Assembly: GCF_000382385.1 (NCBI RefSeq)
Contig: NZ_KB908321.1
Span: 297,999-361,998, forward strand
Length of the DNA stretch: 64,000 bases
DNA from: Segatella maculosa DSM 19339 = JCM 15638
GTDB taxonomy: Bacteria; Bacteroidota; Bacteroidia; Bacteroidales; Bacteroidaceae
Reading direction: 5' to 3'
Part shown: piece by piece, positions 1 through 7,991 of the stretch
Layout of the letters: every line of letters starts with the position of its first letter
How positions within the stretch are numbered: the first letter of the stretch is position 1
Notes under the pieces: generated by a model
What the model saw: only the letters and a program-made list of their open reading frames with translations
Databases searched by the model: none
What the model was told of the DNA's origin: nothing
Translations under genes and position numbers: made by a program

Positions 1-1557
1 GTCGATGCCCATTCTTCAACGACACTTCGGCTGCGTCCTTTCCTTGCTTTTCGAAGTGTAAGGCAGTTCACACATGAGAATATGGTTGCCAATCGTGATT
101 ATCAATTGGTAGATAAAGGTATCAAAACGTGTATGTATGCCGGTTATCCTGAACTCTATATGCAGTTGAGCAAGACGAATGAATTCAAATACCAGCCGGA
201 TTGGTATCGTGACATCACCTATCCGAAGGAGCAGGAACGTGGTTATGCTTCTAACGAAGACCTTTATGTCCCCGGCTATTTTGAGATGAATATCAGGAAA
301 GGTGAAAGCATTGTCTTTGCGGCATCGACTTCAGAGATAAAGACATCAGCGTTGAAAGCATTGTTCGATGAGGAAGTCAACGAACGTACTCCTCGAGATA
401 ATTTCTTCCATTGTTTGGTCAATGCTGCTCACCAGTTCCATATCCATGAAAAGAATGGAGATCGCTATATCCTTGCCGGTTACCCTTGGTTCAAGTGTCG
501 TGCCCGTGATATGTTTATTGCTTTGCCGGGGCTTACGTTGTCTATAGAGGAGCAAGATTACTTTGAGCTTGTTATGAAGACGGCCCAACGAGGACTCACG
601 GAGTTTATGGAAGGTAAACCGTTGACGGTGAAAATCTACGAGATGGAACAACCTGATGTTCCGCTATGGGTTATATGGTGTCTGCAGCAATATGCAAAGG
701 AAGCTGGGACCGAAGAATGTCTGAAGCATTATGGCGGATTGATGGAGCGACTGATTAAGTTTATCGAGAACGGCAAGCATCCTAATCTGAAAGTAATGGA
801 AAACGGGCTCGTTTATACCGATGGACGCGAGACTGCTGTCACGTGGATGAATTCTACAGTCAATGGCAAGCCGGTTATTCCGCGTACAGGATATATTGTA
901 GAGTTCAATGCCTTGTGGTATAATGCGCTGAAATTCTGTTCAGCAATGGCCGATTTGAGTGGGAATAAAAAAGATGCAGCGCATTTTGAGCAACTTGCAC
1001 AGCATTGCAAACAATCGTTTGTCGATGTCTTCCTCAATGAGTATGGCTATCTGTTTGATTATGTTGATGGGAATATGATGGATTGGAGCGTGCGTCCGAA
1101 TATGATTTTTGCCGTTGCTCTTGATTATTCCCCGCTCGCACAGGAACAGAAAAAGAGCGTTCTCGATGTTTGTACGCGCGAATTGCTGACGCCGAAAGGC
1201 CTGCGCTCACTCTCTCCGAAGAGCGGAGGCTACAATCCCATGTATACGGGGCCGCAGACACAACGTGATTACGCTTATCATCAAGGTACGGCTTGGCCAT
1301 GGCTCGGCGGATTTTACATGGAAGCATGTCTGAAGCTCTATAAGCGCACACGTCAGAGCTTCATAGAAAGGCAGATGGTTGGTTATGAAGATGAAATGAA
1401 TCAACATTGTTTGGGCACCATACCCGAACTCTTCGATGGTAACCCGCCGTTCAACGGGCGCGGAGCTATCTCTTTCGCAATGAATGTGGCCGAGATTTTG
1501 CGTACGCTTGAACTTCTTGAGCGTTATAACTTTAATTCAGGGGAGGAAACAAAATGA
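1..1557 (+). CDS. Glycogen debranching enzyme (amylo-alpha-1,6-glucosidase), 5' end outside window
   Basis: The reading frame is open from base 1, so the ATG at 82 is internal and the N-terminal part lies outside the window. The visible part is the end of the N-terminal domain (residues with RPFLAFRSVRQ just before the ATG) followed by the alpha/alpha-toroid catalytic domain of amylo-alpha-1,6-glucosidases (GDE C, GH133-like). Diagnostic stretches are NGDRYILAGYPWF, RARDMFIALPGL, LRSLSPKSGGYNP and the AYHQGTAWPW signature near the C-terminus. The enzyme would remove alpha-1,6 branches from glycogen or related glucans in the cytoplasm. Its stop overlaps the start of the next gene (ATGA at 1554-1557), so the two are probably translationally coupled. 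The order debranching enzyme, GT4, GH57 is the same as a cluster known from Bacteroides. Confidence 0.93.
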   Translation, partial: VDAHSSTTLRLRPFLAFRSVRQFTHENMVANRDYQLVDKGIKTCMYAGYPELYMQLSKTNEFKYQPDWYRDITYPKEQERGYASNEDLYVPGYFEMNIRKGESIVFAASTSEIKTSALKALFDEEVNERTPRDNFFHCLVNAAHQFHIHEKNGDRYILAGYPWFKCRARDMFIALPGLTLSIEEQDYFELVMKTAQRGLTEFMEGKPLTVKIYEMEQPDVPLWVIWCLQQYAKEAGTEECLKHYGGLMERLIKFIENGKHPNLKVMENGLVYTDGRETAVTWMNSTVNGKPVIPRTGYIVEFNALWYNALKFCSAMADLSGNKKDAAHFEQLAQHCKQSFVDVFLNEYGYLFDYVDGNMMDWSVRPNMIFAVALDYSPLAQEQKKSVLDVCTRELLTPKGLRSLSPKSGGYNPMYTGPQTQRDYAYHQGTAWPWLGGFYMEACLKLYKRTRQSFIERQMVGYEDEMNQHCLGTIPELFDGNPPFNGRGAISFAMNVAEILRTLELLERYNFNSGEETK

Positions 1558-2822
1558 AAATATTGATGTTTGGTTGGGAGTATCCTCCTCATGTTTACGG
1601 TGGGTTAGCTACGGCTAACTACGGGATTACCGAGGGACTGCATGCGCAGGGTGATATGGATATTACGCTTTGCTTGCCGAAACCTTGGGGCGACGAAGAC
1701 CGTACGCCGGCCAATATCGTGGCCATGAACTGCGTGCCGGTGGCATGGCGCGACGTGGATTACGATTATGTGCAGGGAAGGGTGGGGAATATCATGTCGT
1801 CCGAACTCTATTATCGGCTGCGTGACCACATCTATGGCGACTTCAATTACATGCATGTGAACGACCTTGGCTGCTTGGAGTTTGCTGGTGGTTATCCTTC
1901 GAACCTGCATGAAGAAATCAACAACTATTCGGTTATTGCGGGAGTCGTTGCCCGGACATTGGACTTTGATATTATTCATGCGCATGACTGGCTGACCTAT
2001 CCTGCCGGTATTCATGCTAAACTGGCAAGTGGAAAGCCTCTGTGCATTCATGTTCATGCGACCGACTTTGACCGAAGCCGAGGTCATGTCAATCCTACGG
2101 TCTATGGGATAGAGAAAGATGGAATGGACAATGCTGACTGCATCATGTGCGTGAGCGAACTGACGCGTCAGACGGTCATCAATCAATATCATCAAGACCC
2201 GCGAAAGGTGTTTACCGTCCACAATGCTGTCTATCCGTTGAAGCAGGAGTGGCAAGATATTCCCCGACCGGACCATAAGGGAAAGGAAAAGGTGGTCACA
2301 TTCTTGGGCAGATTGACGATGCAGAAAGGACCGGAATATTTCGTCGAGGCAGCCAATATGGTACTCCATCGCACACGTAACGTGCGCTTCTGTATGGCAG
2401 GGTCGGGCGACATGATGGACCAGATGATTTATCTTGCTGCGGAACGAGGCATAGCCGACCGCTTCCATTTCCCGGGTTTCATGCGCGGTGAACAGGTGTA
2501 CGAATGCCTGAAACGGTCGGATGTCTACGTGATGCCGTCCGTGAGCGAGCCTTTCGGTATCTCTCCGCTCGAAGCCATGCAGTGCGGAACCCCGTCGATT
2601 ATCTCGAAGCAGAGCGGTTGCGCTGAGATACTGACTAACTGCATTAAGGTAGATTATTGGGATATCCATGCCTTGGCCGACGCCATCTACAGTATTTGCC
2701 ATAACGAAAGCCTCTTCGAATACCTTTCCATGGAAGGCAAACGAGAAGTCGACCAAATCACATGGAACAAGGTCGGGCTGCTCATTCGCCGGCTCTATGA
2801 GCAGGTACTTGCCCAAAGATAA
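1554..2822 (+). CDS. GT4-type glycosyltransferase (glycogen synthase-like)
   Basis: 422 residues. It starts with the Rossmann-type MKILMFGWEYPPHVYGGL motif seen in glycogen synthase-like GT4/GT5 enzymes. An acceptor-side HAHDWLTYPAG stretch follows around residue 142. The nucleotide-sugar domain carries TFLGRLTMQKGPEYFVEA and the E-x7-E donor motif in SEPFGISPLEAMQCGTP, near residue 325. It most likely transfers glucose from a nucleotide sugar to an alpha-glucan in the cytoplasm. The start overlaps the debranching-enzyme stop by 4 bases, and a GGGGAGGAAAC ribosome site lies at 1540-1550. The second, separate glycogen synthase domain protein at 54895 suggests a different role or partner. The exact donor and product are inferred. 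Confidence 0.88.
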   Translation: MKILMFGWEYPPHVYGGLATANYGITEGLHAQGDMDITLCLPKPWGDEDRTPANIVAMNCVPVAWRDVDYDYVQGRVGNIMSSELYYRLRDHIYGDFNYMHVNDLGCLEFAGGYPSNLHEEINNYSVIAGVVARTLDFDIIHAHDWLTYPAGIHAKLASGKPLCIHVHATDFDRSRGHVNPTVYGIEKDGMDNADCIMCVSELTRQTVINQYHQDPRKVFTVHNAVYPLKQEWQDIPRPDHKGKEKVVTFLGRLTMQKGPEYFVEAANMVLHRTRNVRFCMAGSGDMMDQMIYLAAERGIADRFHFPGFMRGEQVYECLKRSDVYVMPSVSEPFGISPLEAMQCGTPSIISKQSGCAEILTNCIKVDYWDIHALADAIYSICHNESLFEYLSMEGKREVDQITWNKVGLLIRRLYEQVLAQR

Positions 2823-2860
2823 AACCGTTCACCACGATTAACCATCAAAACAACAATGAT

Positions 2861-4237
2861 ATGAAAACAATTTGCCTATATTTCGAGATACATCAGATTA
2901 TCCACCTGAAGCGTTACCGTTTCTTTGATATCGGGACCGACCATTACTACTATGACGACTATGAGAATGAGCACGGTATCGCAGACATTGCGGAACGTTC
3001 GTATATGCCGGCACTGGGCACGCTGCTTGAGATGATTAAAGCCAACGGCGATTACTTTAAAGTGGCTTTCTCGTTGAGCGGGGTGGGGATGGAACAGTTG
3101 GAGATGCATGCCCCCCAAGTGCTTGAGAAGCTGCAAGAACTCAATGATACCGGTTGTGTGGAGTTTCTCGCGGAGCCCTATTCTCATGGTCTTTCTTCCC
3201 TGGTGAACGAGGAAAGCTTTGCCAAAGAAGTGAAGCGGCAATGTGCAAAGATGAAAGAGTATTTCGGCCACTCGCCCAAGGTGTTCCGCAATTCATCCCT
3301 CATCTACAGCGATGACATCGGACTGCAGGTTTCGCAGATGGGTTTTAAAGGCATGCTGACAGAAGGAGCCAAGCACGTGTTGGGCTGGAAGTCGCCCCAC
3401 TATGTCTACAGCAGTGCCATGGCACCGAACCTGAAGCTTTTGCTGCGCGACATCAAGTTGAGCGACGACATCTCGCTCCGCTTCAACAACAGCGAATGGG
3501 ACGGCTACCCGCTCTTCGCCGATAACTATATCAGAGAAATCGCCTCGTTACCGCAAGAGGAACAGGTGATAAATATCTTCATGGAGCTTTCTGCGTTGGG
3601 GATTGCACAGCCGTTGTCGAGCAACATTCTCGAATTCTTCAAGGCCCTCCCAGCCTGTGCCAAGGAAAAGGGCATTACTTTCTCTACGCCCACAGAGCTG
3701 TGCATGAAGATGAAACCTGTGGACCGGTTAGACGTGCCCGATACGCTGAGTTGGGTAGATGAAGAGCGTGACGTCAGCACGTGGCTCGGCAATCCGATGC
3801 AACGCGAGGCCTTCAATAAGCTTTACAGCGTGGCCGACCGCGTCAGAATAGCCGATGACCCACGCATCAACCAAGACTGGGACTACCTGCAGGCAAGCAA
3901 CAACTTCCGCTTTATGACTACCAAGCCGTCTAACATCGTCCTTGACCGTGGCATCTACAGTAGTCCGTTCGACGCGTTCACCAACTATATGAATATCCTC
4001 GGCGACTTCATCAACCGCGTCAACAACCTCTATCCTGCCGACATCGACAATGACGAACTGGCCGGACTGCTCACGACTATCAAGAACCAAGGCGACGAAC
4101 TTGAAATGAAAGACAAGGAGATTGTTCGCCTACAGGCGAAAATCGAAAAGATAGAGGAAGCAACGAAAAAAGACACGAAGAAGAAAAGATCGGAAATGGG
4201 GAAAAAGAAGACCACGGTGAAGAAAGAAAGGCCGTGA
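2861..4237 (+). CDS. GH57 family glycoside hydrolase (alpha-amylase-like)
   Basis: 458 residues, no signal peptide, so cytoplasmic. GH57 signatures are visible in order: EIHQIIHLKRYRFF (residues 9-22), CVEFLAEPYSHGL (99-111), and MLTEGAKHVLG (165-175), where E168 is the likely nucleophile. RFNNSEWDGYPLFA follows and holds the probable acid/base aspartate. The family cleaves or transfers alpha-1,4-glucan chains. The last 50 or so residues form a predicted coiled coil (LEMKDKEIVRLQAKIEKIEE) followed by a very lysine-rich tail, which is not part of the catalytic fold. It is the third gene of the glycogen cluster, 38 bases after the GT4 gene, and a strong terminator follows at 4308. Confidence 0.9.
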   Translation: MKTICLYFEIHQIIHLKRYRFFDIGTDHYYYDDYENEHGIADIAERSYMPALGTLLEMIKANGDYFKVAFSLSGVGMEQLEMHAPQVLEKLQELNDTGCVEFLAEPYSHGLSSLVNEESFAKEVKRQCAKMKEYFGHSPKVFRNSSLIYSDDIGLQVSQMGFKGMLTEGAKHVLGWKSPHYVYSSAMAPNLKLLLRDIKLSDDISLRFNNSEWDGYPLFADNYIREIASLPQEEQVINIFMELSALGIAQPLSSNILEFFKALPACAKEKGITFSTPTELCMKMKPVDRLDVPDTLSWVDEERDVSTWLGNPMQREAFNKLYSVADRVRIADDPRINQDWDYLQASNNFRFMTTKPSNIVLDRGIYSSPFDAFTNYMNILGDFINRVNNLYPADIDNDELAGLLTTIKNQGDELEMKDKEIVRLQAKIEKIEEATKKDTKKKRSEMGKKKTTVKKERP

Positions 4238-4307
4238 GCACGAAAAAGCAGAGACGGTATTTCACAGTCTGTAAGATCCCAAACCGGTAGCGTCATCAAT
4301 AAGAAAA

Positions 4308-4338
4308 GGAACAAGCCCTGCGGCCTGTTTCTTTTTTT
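4308..4338 (+). terminator. Rho-independent terminator after glycogen cluster
   Basis: A ten-pair stem with one mismatch and one G:T pair (GGAACAAGCC against GGCCTGTTTC, loop 4318-4321) is followed directly by seven T residues. It lies 70 bases downstream of the GH57 stop and should end the three-gene transcript. Confidence 0.8.
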
Positions 4339-4484
4339 GTAAAATCTACGCCAGTTCGGGATAAGAGTATTCTGGTCGGCAAGTCTCGGAGAGGTGGCAG
4401 TTGAGTATAGTGGCCCCCTGCCTGTAATCCATCGTCCCTCCATAGCTTACCCGTGTCACCGTAGGAGAGAAAACAAATAGAAAA

Positions 4485-4725
4485 CGACAAAAGTGACCCC
4501 ACAATTGAAGAAAAAAAAAACAGCGAGAGTGCCCCCGAATAGAGGAAAAATAAGAAAAAACGGTAAAAGTGATCCCACAATTGAGGAAAAATAGAAAAAA
4601 ACGGCGAGAGTGCCCCCGAATTGAGGAAAAATAAGAAAAAACGGTAAAAGTGACCCCACAATTGAGAAAAAATAGAAAAAAAACGGTGAGAATGCCCTCA
4701 CAATTGAAGAAAAATGGAAAAACAC
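4485..4725. repeat. A-rich tandem array, alternating 40-41-bp half-units (81-bp period)
   Basis: Six half-units start at 4485, 4521, 4561, 4602, 4642 and 4684. Odd units contain the core AAAAGTGACCCCACAATTGA and even units GAGAGTGCCCCCGAATTGAG. Matching units are 81-82 bases apart, so the true repeat is a pair. Each unit ends in an A-rich run. On the minus strand this gives spurious Phe-rich reading frames, which are not called as genes. The rest of the 4238-5028 gap holds the terminator at 4308, an isolated unit at 4823 and the promoter at 4915. Confidence 0.85.
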
Positions 4726-4822
4726 TGAAAGCAGGCCATCTTCCGGCCTTTTATTCCTGGAAAACTCTAAGTTCTCAAGGTCCGTTTCCTCACACGCCAC
4801 ATTATATTACTGCACAAAACCT

Positions 4823-4846
4823 GAGATTACCGTTCCAATATGGCTG
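4823..4846. repeat. Solitary unit related to the 22-bp arrays at 36231 and 57116
   Basis: The stretch reads GAGATTACCGTTCC followed by AATATGGCTG. It matches the third unit of the array at 57116 (57164-57187) almost base for base apart from one inserted base and one substitution, and is also close to 36301-36323. Confidence 0.6.
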
Positions 4847-4914
4847 CGATAAACTCATCGGAGAGTTACTTTGGTACCCAACTTAGTTAAAAATAAATAA
4901 TGAAGCAGGAAATA

Positions 4915-4946
4915 TTTGCTTTGTATATACTTAATCTGTATTTTTG
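4915..4946 (+). promoter_or_regulatory. Bacteroidota-type promoter for the 5029 gene
   Basis: TTTG at 4915-4918, a 20-base spacer and TATTTTTG at 4939-4946 match the Bacteroidota -33/-7 consensus exactly. Transcription would begin near 4952, leaving a leader of about 75 bases before the ATG at 5029. Confidence 0.7.
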
Positions 4947-5028
4947 TTTCGCAATGAAAGACGTTTTATGATATTTGTTTATTTTGCGAAACTGTTGGTT
5001 ACTTCATTTGTTAAGCTATTATTCACCT

Positions 5029-6273
5029 ATGAAATCTAAAAACCTTGTAAATAAAAAGATGATACCGTTCCGTAGTTTTCCATTTTTTGAAGTCTTATTT
5101 GAGCTGTTCCTCGTATTTCCACTTTGTATGAATGCAGCTCCGCAAGTAGATTCCTTGCCCGAGAGCATACCCGTCGGAGCGCAAGGAAAGTTTCATATTC
5201 AGGGCATTGTCATGGATAAAGCGCGTCGTTATCTATACATCTCGTATACCACCCAACTTGTCAAGTTGGATTTGAACGGGTGTGTTGTCGGTTCGGTCAG
5301 TGGTTTGTTGGGCCATTTGGGGTGTATTGCTTACAATCCGGAGGATGGTAAGGTCTATGGTTCGCTTGAATACAAGAACGATGAGATAGGTCGTGACATC
5401 AGTGATAGGAGCAATGGGCATCGGGAGTCGGCCACCCAGTTTTATGTTGCGGTTTTCGATGTGGATAAGATAACACATACGGGTATGGATGGCCTGCGTG
5501 ACAGTGTTATGAAAACCGTGTGTCTTCCCACCGTAAAAAGACTTTATGAAGACAGTTCTACCATCCATGGCGTAACCCGTGAGCATGTTTATGGTTGCAG
5601 CGGAATTGACGGCGTCACTTTCGGCCCTCGTTTTGGAAGCAAAGGAGGAGAAATGTTTCTTACGGTGGCACTCGGTATTTATGGTGATACACTGCGCACA
5701 GATAATGACTATCAGGTGTTGTTACAATATCCTTGGCCTGCAGTCATGCAATATGCACGTCCTCTCGATCTGAACCGTATGCATACGGAAGGTCCGTCAA
5801 AGCCTGCTGCAACTTATTTTGCCTACACGGGCAATACAACTTACGGCGTGCAGAACTTGGAATACGATGCTTTTTCAAATCAATGGTTCATGGCTGTATA
5901 TAAAGGAAAGAAAAAGCGATTTCCGAATTACCGGCTTTTTGCTATCGACAACAGCGTGAAACCACGCCGCAGGCTGCTTTCAGGGTATGGCGGTGAGCGT
6001 GGCCTTGTTGTAGAACTTGGTAAAACAGGCCTATATGATGCTTCTTCAGGCGTTTGGGGTTGGAATTTCCCTTATGGAAACATGGGAATGCAGTCTGTGG
6101 GCAACGGCTGTTTCTACTTCTTCCACCCCGATAAAAATAACAAGGACGGCTATAGTGGCCGTGTCGAACTTTATCGTTATGAGCCGGACACGAAGATTCC
6201 CTTTGTCAGAGTGACCCATGACGGCTTTTTCAAAGTAGATCACCAACAGAAGAATATAAATATGATACCTTAA
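5029..6273 (+). CDS. Secreted protein of unknown function, possible beta-propeller
   Basis: 414 residues from the ATG at 5029. The frame extends upstream only to a TTG at 4975, and another possible ATG is at 5059. A hydrophobic signal segment (FFEVLFELFLVFPLCMNAAP) is followed by a mature part rich in short aromatic/beta motifs such as HIQGIVMDKARRYLYISY, GHLGCIAYNPEDGKVYGSLEY and NLEYDAFSNQWFMAVYKG. This spacing resembles blades of a six- or seven-bladed propeller, but I do not recognise the family. It lies 14 bases before the glycerol-1-phosphate dehydrogenase-like gene and shares its promoter at 4915, so the two probably act together. Function unknown. Confidence 0.7.
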   Translation: MKSKNLVNKKMIPFRSFPFFEVLFELFLVFPLCMNAAPQVDSLPESIPVGAQGKFHIQGIVMDKARRYLYISYTTQLVKLDLNGCVVGSVSGLLGHLGCIAYNPEDGKVYGSLEYKNDEIGRDISDRSNGHRESATQFYVAVFDVDKITHTGMDGLRDSVMKTVCLPTVKRLYEDSSTIHGVTREHVYGCSGIDGVTFGPRFGSKGGEMFLTVALGIYGDTLRTDNDYQVLLQYPWPAVMQYARPLDLNRMHTEGPSKPAATYFAYTGNTTYGVQNLEYDAFSNQWFMAVYKGKKKRFPNYRLFAIDNSVKPRRRLLSGYGGERGLVVELGKTGLYDASSGVWGWNFPYGNMGMQSVGNGCFYFFHPDKNNKDGYSGRVELYRYEPDTKIPFVRVTHDGFFKVDHQQKNINMIP

Positions 6274-6287
6274 ATGAAGAATGAATC

Positions 6288-7652
6288 ATGAACAAAAGAT
6301 TAAACTTGGCCCTTGAAAAGGCTACCCAAACGAAAGCACTTGTCCTAAGGCAAGGTGCTATCAACGAAACAGCACGTGTCTTTCGGGAACTTTTTCCTGA
6401 CGAAAGGGCTGTCGTGATAGCCGATAAAACCACTTTTGCCGTTGCCGGTAAGGCGGTTGACGCGATGTTACACCAAGAAGGAATATCCGTAGATGCACCC
6501 GTAATCCTTGATTATCCCGACATGCATGCCGAGTGGAAGTATGTCGAACTTCTTGATGAAGTGTTTTCCAAGACCAATGCCATTCCCATAGCTGTCGGTT
6601 CTGGCACAATAAACGACCTCACAAAGTTGTCTTCTTATCACAACGATCGTCATTATATGGTTGTTGCTACGGCTGCGTCCATGGACGGATATGTTGCTTT
6701 CGGGGCCTCTATTACGAAAGATGGCTGCAAGACAACCTTCCCGTGTACTGCACCCATTGCCGTTGTTGCCGACATTGATATTATTTCGAAGGCTCCGGCC
6801 GACATGACAGCCAGTGGATATGCAGACCTTTTTGCCAAAGTTCCGGCAGGTGCAGATTGGATTATAGCCGATGCCATAGGCATAGAACCCATAGATCCAG
6901 TGCCATTTGCTATAGCACAGGACGGGCTACACGATGCCTTGTCCAATCCCGAAGGCGACCGTGAGGGGCGTCCCGAAGAGATTTCGAAACTCATGGAAGG
7001 CCTTCTGCTCGGTGGTTTCGCCATGCAGGCCTATCCGAAATCCAGTCGTCCGGCCAGTGGAGCCGACCATCAGTTTTCCCATTTGCTCAATATGCAGCAT
7101 TACGTGATGTCCAATGGAAAGGCACCTTCACATGGTTTTCAAGTGGCATTAGGCACGCTCGCCTCTCTTTTCTTTTATCGCGAACTGCTCAATGCCGACA
7201 TTGAAAAACTGGATATCGAGGCATGCGTAAGGGAATGGCCCGACCTTGAAGTGCAAGAACAGGAGGCTATCCGAATGTTTCATGGAACTGACTTCCCGAT
7301 GCTTGGTGCGACAGAAGTCAAGGCAAAGTATGTAGACCGTGAGGGGCTGCGCCGTGAGTTGACAACCTTCAAATCAAAGTGGCCGGAAACGCGCAGAAGA
7401 TTGGAACGGCAGATTATCCCCGTGGAAGAGGCGATGCAGCGGCTACGGCTCGTTGGTGCTCCGACACTTCCTGAAGACATCGGGCTCAGCCGTCAGCGCA
7501 TGCGCGACAGTATTCTTCTGGCACAGAAGATTCGTCGGCGTTACACCATTCTCGACCTTGGGCTTCGCATGTGTATGCTCGATAAGTGGACCGATGCATT
7601 GTTCGGCAGGGAAGGAATATGGGAAATAAAATGTCCCCCGATCAATCATTAG
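6288..7652 (+). CDS. egsA: sn-glycerol-1-phosphate dehydrogenase-like (EgsA/AraM family)
   Basis: 454 residues, cytoplasmic. The N-terminal Rossmann part carries the dinucleotide motif VGSGTINDLTKL (about residues 103-114), then TAASMDGYVAFGA. The C-terminal helical domain has metal-site candidates: the aspartate in SGYADLFAKVPAGADW and the histidines in ASGADHQFSHLL and SHGFQVALG. These are features of the iron-type alcohol dehydrogenase superfamily, EgsA/AraM branch, which reduces dihydroxyacetone phosphate to glycerol-1-phosphate. It is longer than archaeal EgsA (about 350), because of an extended C-terminal region. The second gene of a two-gene unit, it is followed within 5 bases by a tandem array. 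Substrate is inferred from the family only. Confidence 0.82.
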   Translation: MNKRLNLALEKATQTKALVLRQGAINETARVFRELFPDERAVVIADKTTFAVAGKAVDAMLHQEGISVDAPVILDYPDMHAEWKYVELLDEVFSKTNAIPIAVGSGTINDLTKLSSYHNDRHYMVVATAASMDGYVAFGASITKDGCKTTFPCTAPIAVVADIDIISKAPADMTASGYADLFAKVPAGADWIIADAIGIEPIDPVPFAIAQDGLHDALSNPEGDREGRPEEISKLMEGLLLGGFAMQAYPKSSRPASGADHQFSHLLNMQHYVMSNGKAPSHGFQVALGTLASLFFYRELLNADIEKLDIEACVREWPDLEVQEQEAIRMFHGTDFPMLGATEVKAKYVDREGLRRELTTFKSKWPETRRRLERQIIPVEEAMQRLRLVGAPTLPEDIGLSRQRMRDSILLAQKIRRRYTILDLGLRMCMLDKWTDALFGREGIWEIKCPPINH

Positions 7653-7656
7653 TCTT

Positions 7657-7923
7657 TGCGCCCCGGGGCGGAAACGTCAAACGGAAAGAAATGTTGGTTG
7701 CGCCCCGGAGCGAAGGCTTCAAACGTAAACATGTGTTAACTGCGCAAGGTGCGCAAGTTTCAAACGTAAACGTGTGTTAACTGCGCAAGGTGCGCAAGTT
7801 TCAAACGTAAACGTATGTTAACTGCGCAAGGTGCGCAAGCTTCAAACGTAAACGTGTGTTAACTGCGCAAGGTGCGCAAGTTCCAAACGTAAACGTGTGT
7901 TAACTGCGCAAGGTGCGCAAGTT
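7657..7923. repeat. 41-42-bp tandem array upstream of susC
   Basis: Seven units anchored on TGCGC begin at 7657, 7699, 7741, 7782, 7823, 7864 and 7905. The last five are almost identical (TGCGCAAGGTGCGCAAG, then a CAAACGTAAACGTGTGTTAAC-like segment) and spaced exactly 41 bases. The first two are degenerate and spaced 42. The array begins 5 bases after the preceding stop and ends 68 bases before the susC ATG. It may be transcribed in the susC leader. No clear TTTG/TAnnTTTG promoter was found in the remaining 7924-7991. Confidence 0.9.
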
Positions 7924-7991
7924 TCCTAATGACCGATTTAAGATAAACCGCTGTGTTCAAAACCTATCATATTAATCTAACAATTTAAGAA

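Noticed and set aside
1605..2816. 403-codon frame antisense to the GT4 gene
   Set aside because: The plus-strand frame has clear GT4 motifs, while the antisense product has no recognisable domain. It is a codon-bias shadow.
4340..4475. Possible riboswitch or structured RNA after the terminator
   Set aside because: Some G+C-rich pairing segments are present, but no known riboswitch core could be matched and no gene of a fitting pathway follows directly.
4296..4800. Minus-strand frames rich in Phe and Leu over the A-rich array
   Set aside because: They come from translating the repeat and its terminator. They overlap each other in different frames and lack ribosome sites.
7586..7780. Short frame running into the 41-bp array
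   Set aside because: It starts inside the dehydrogenase gene and continues only because the repeat lacks stops in that frame.
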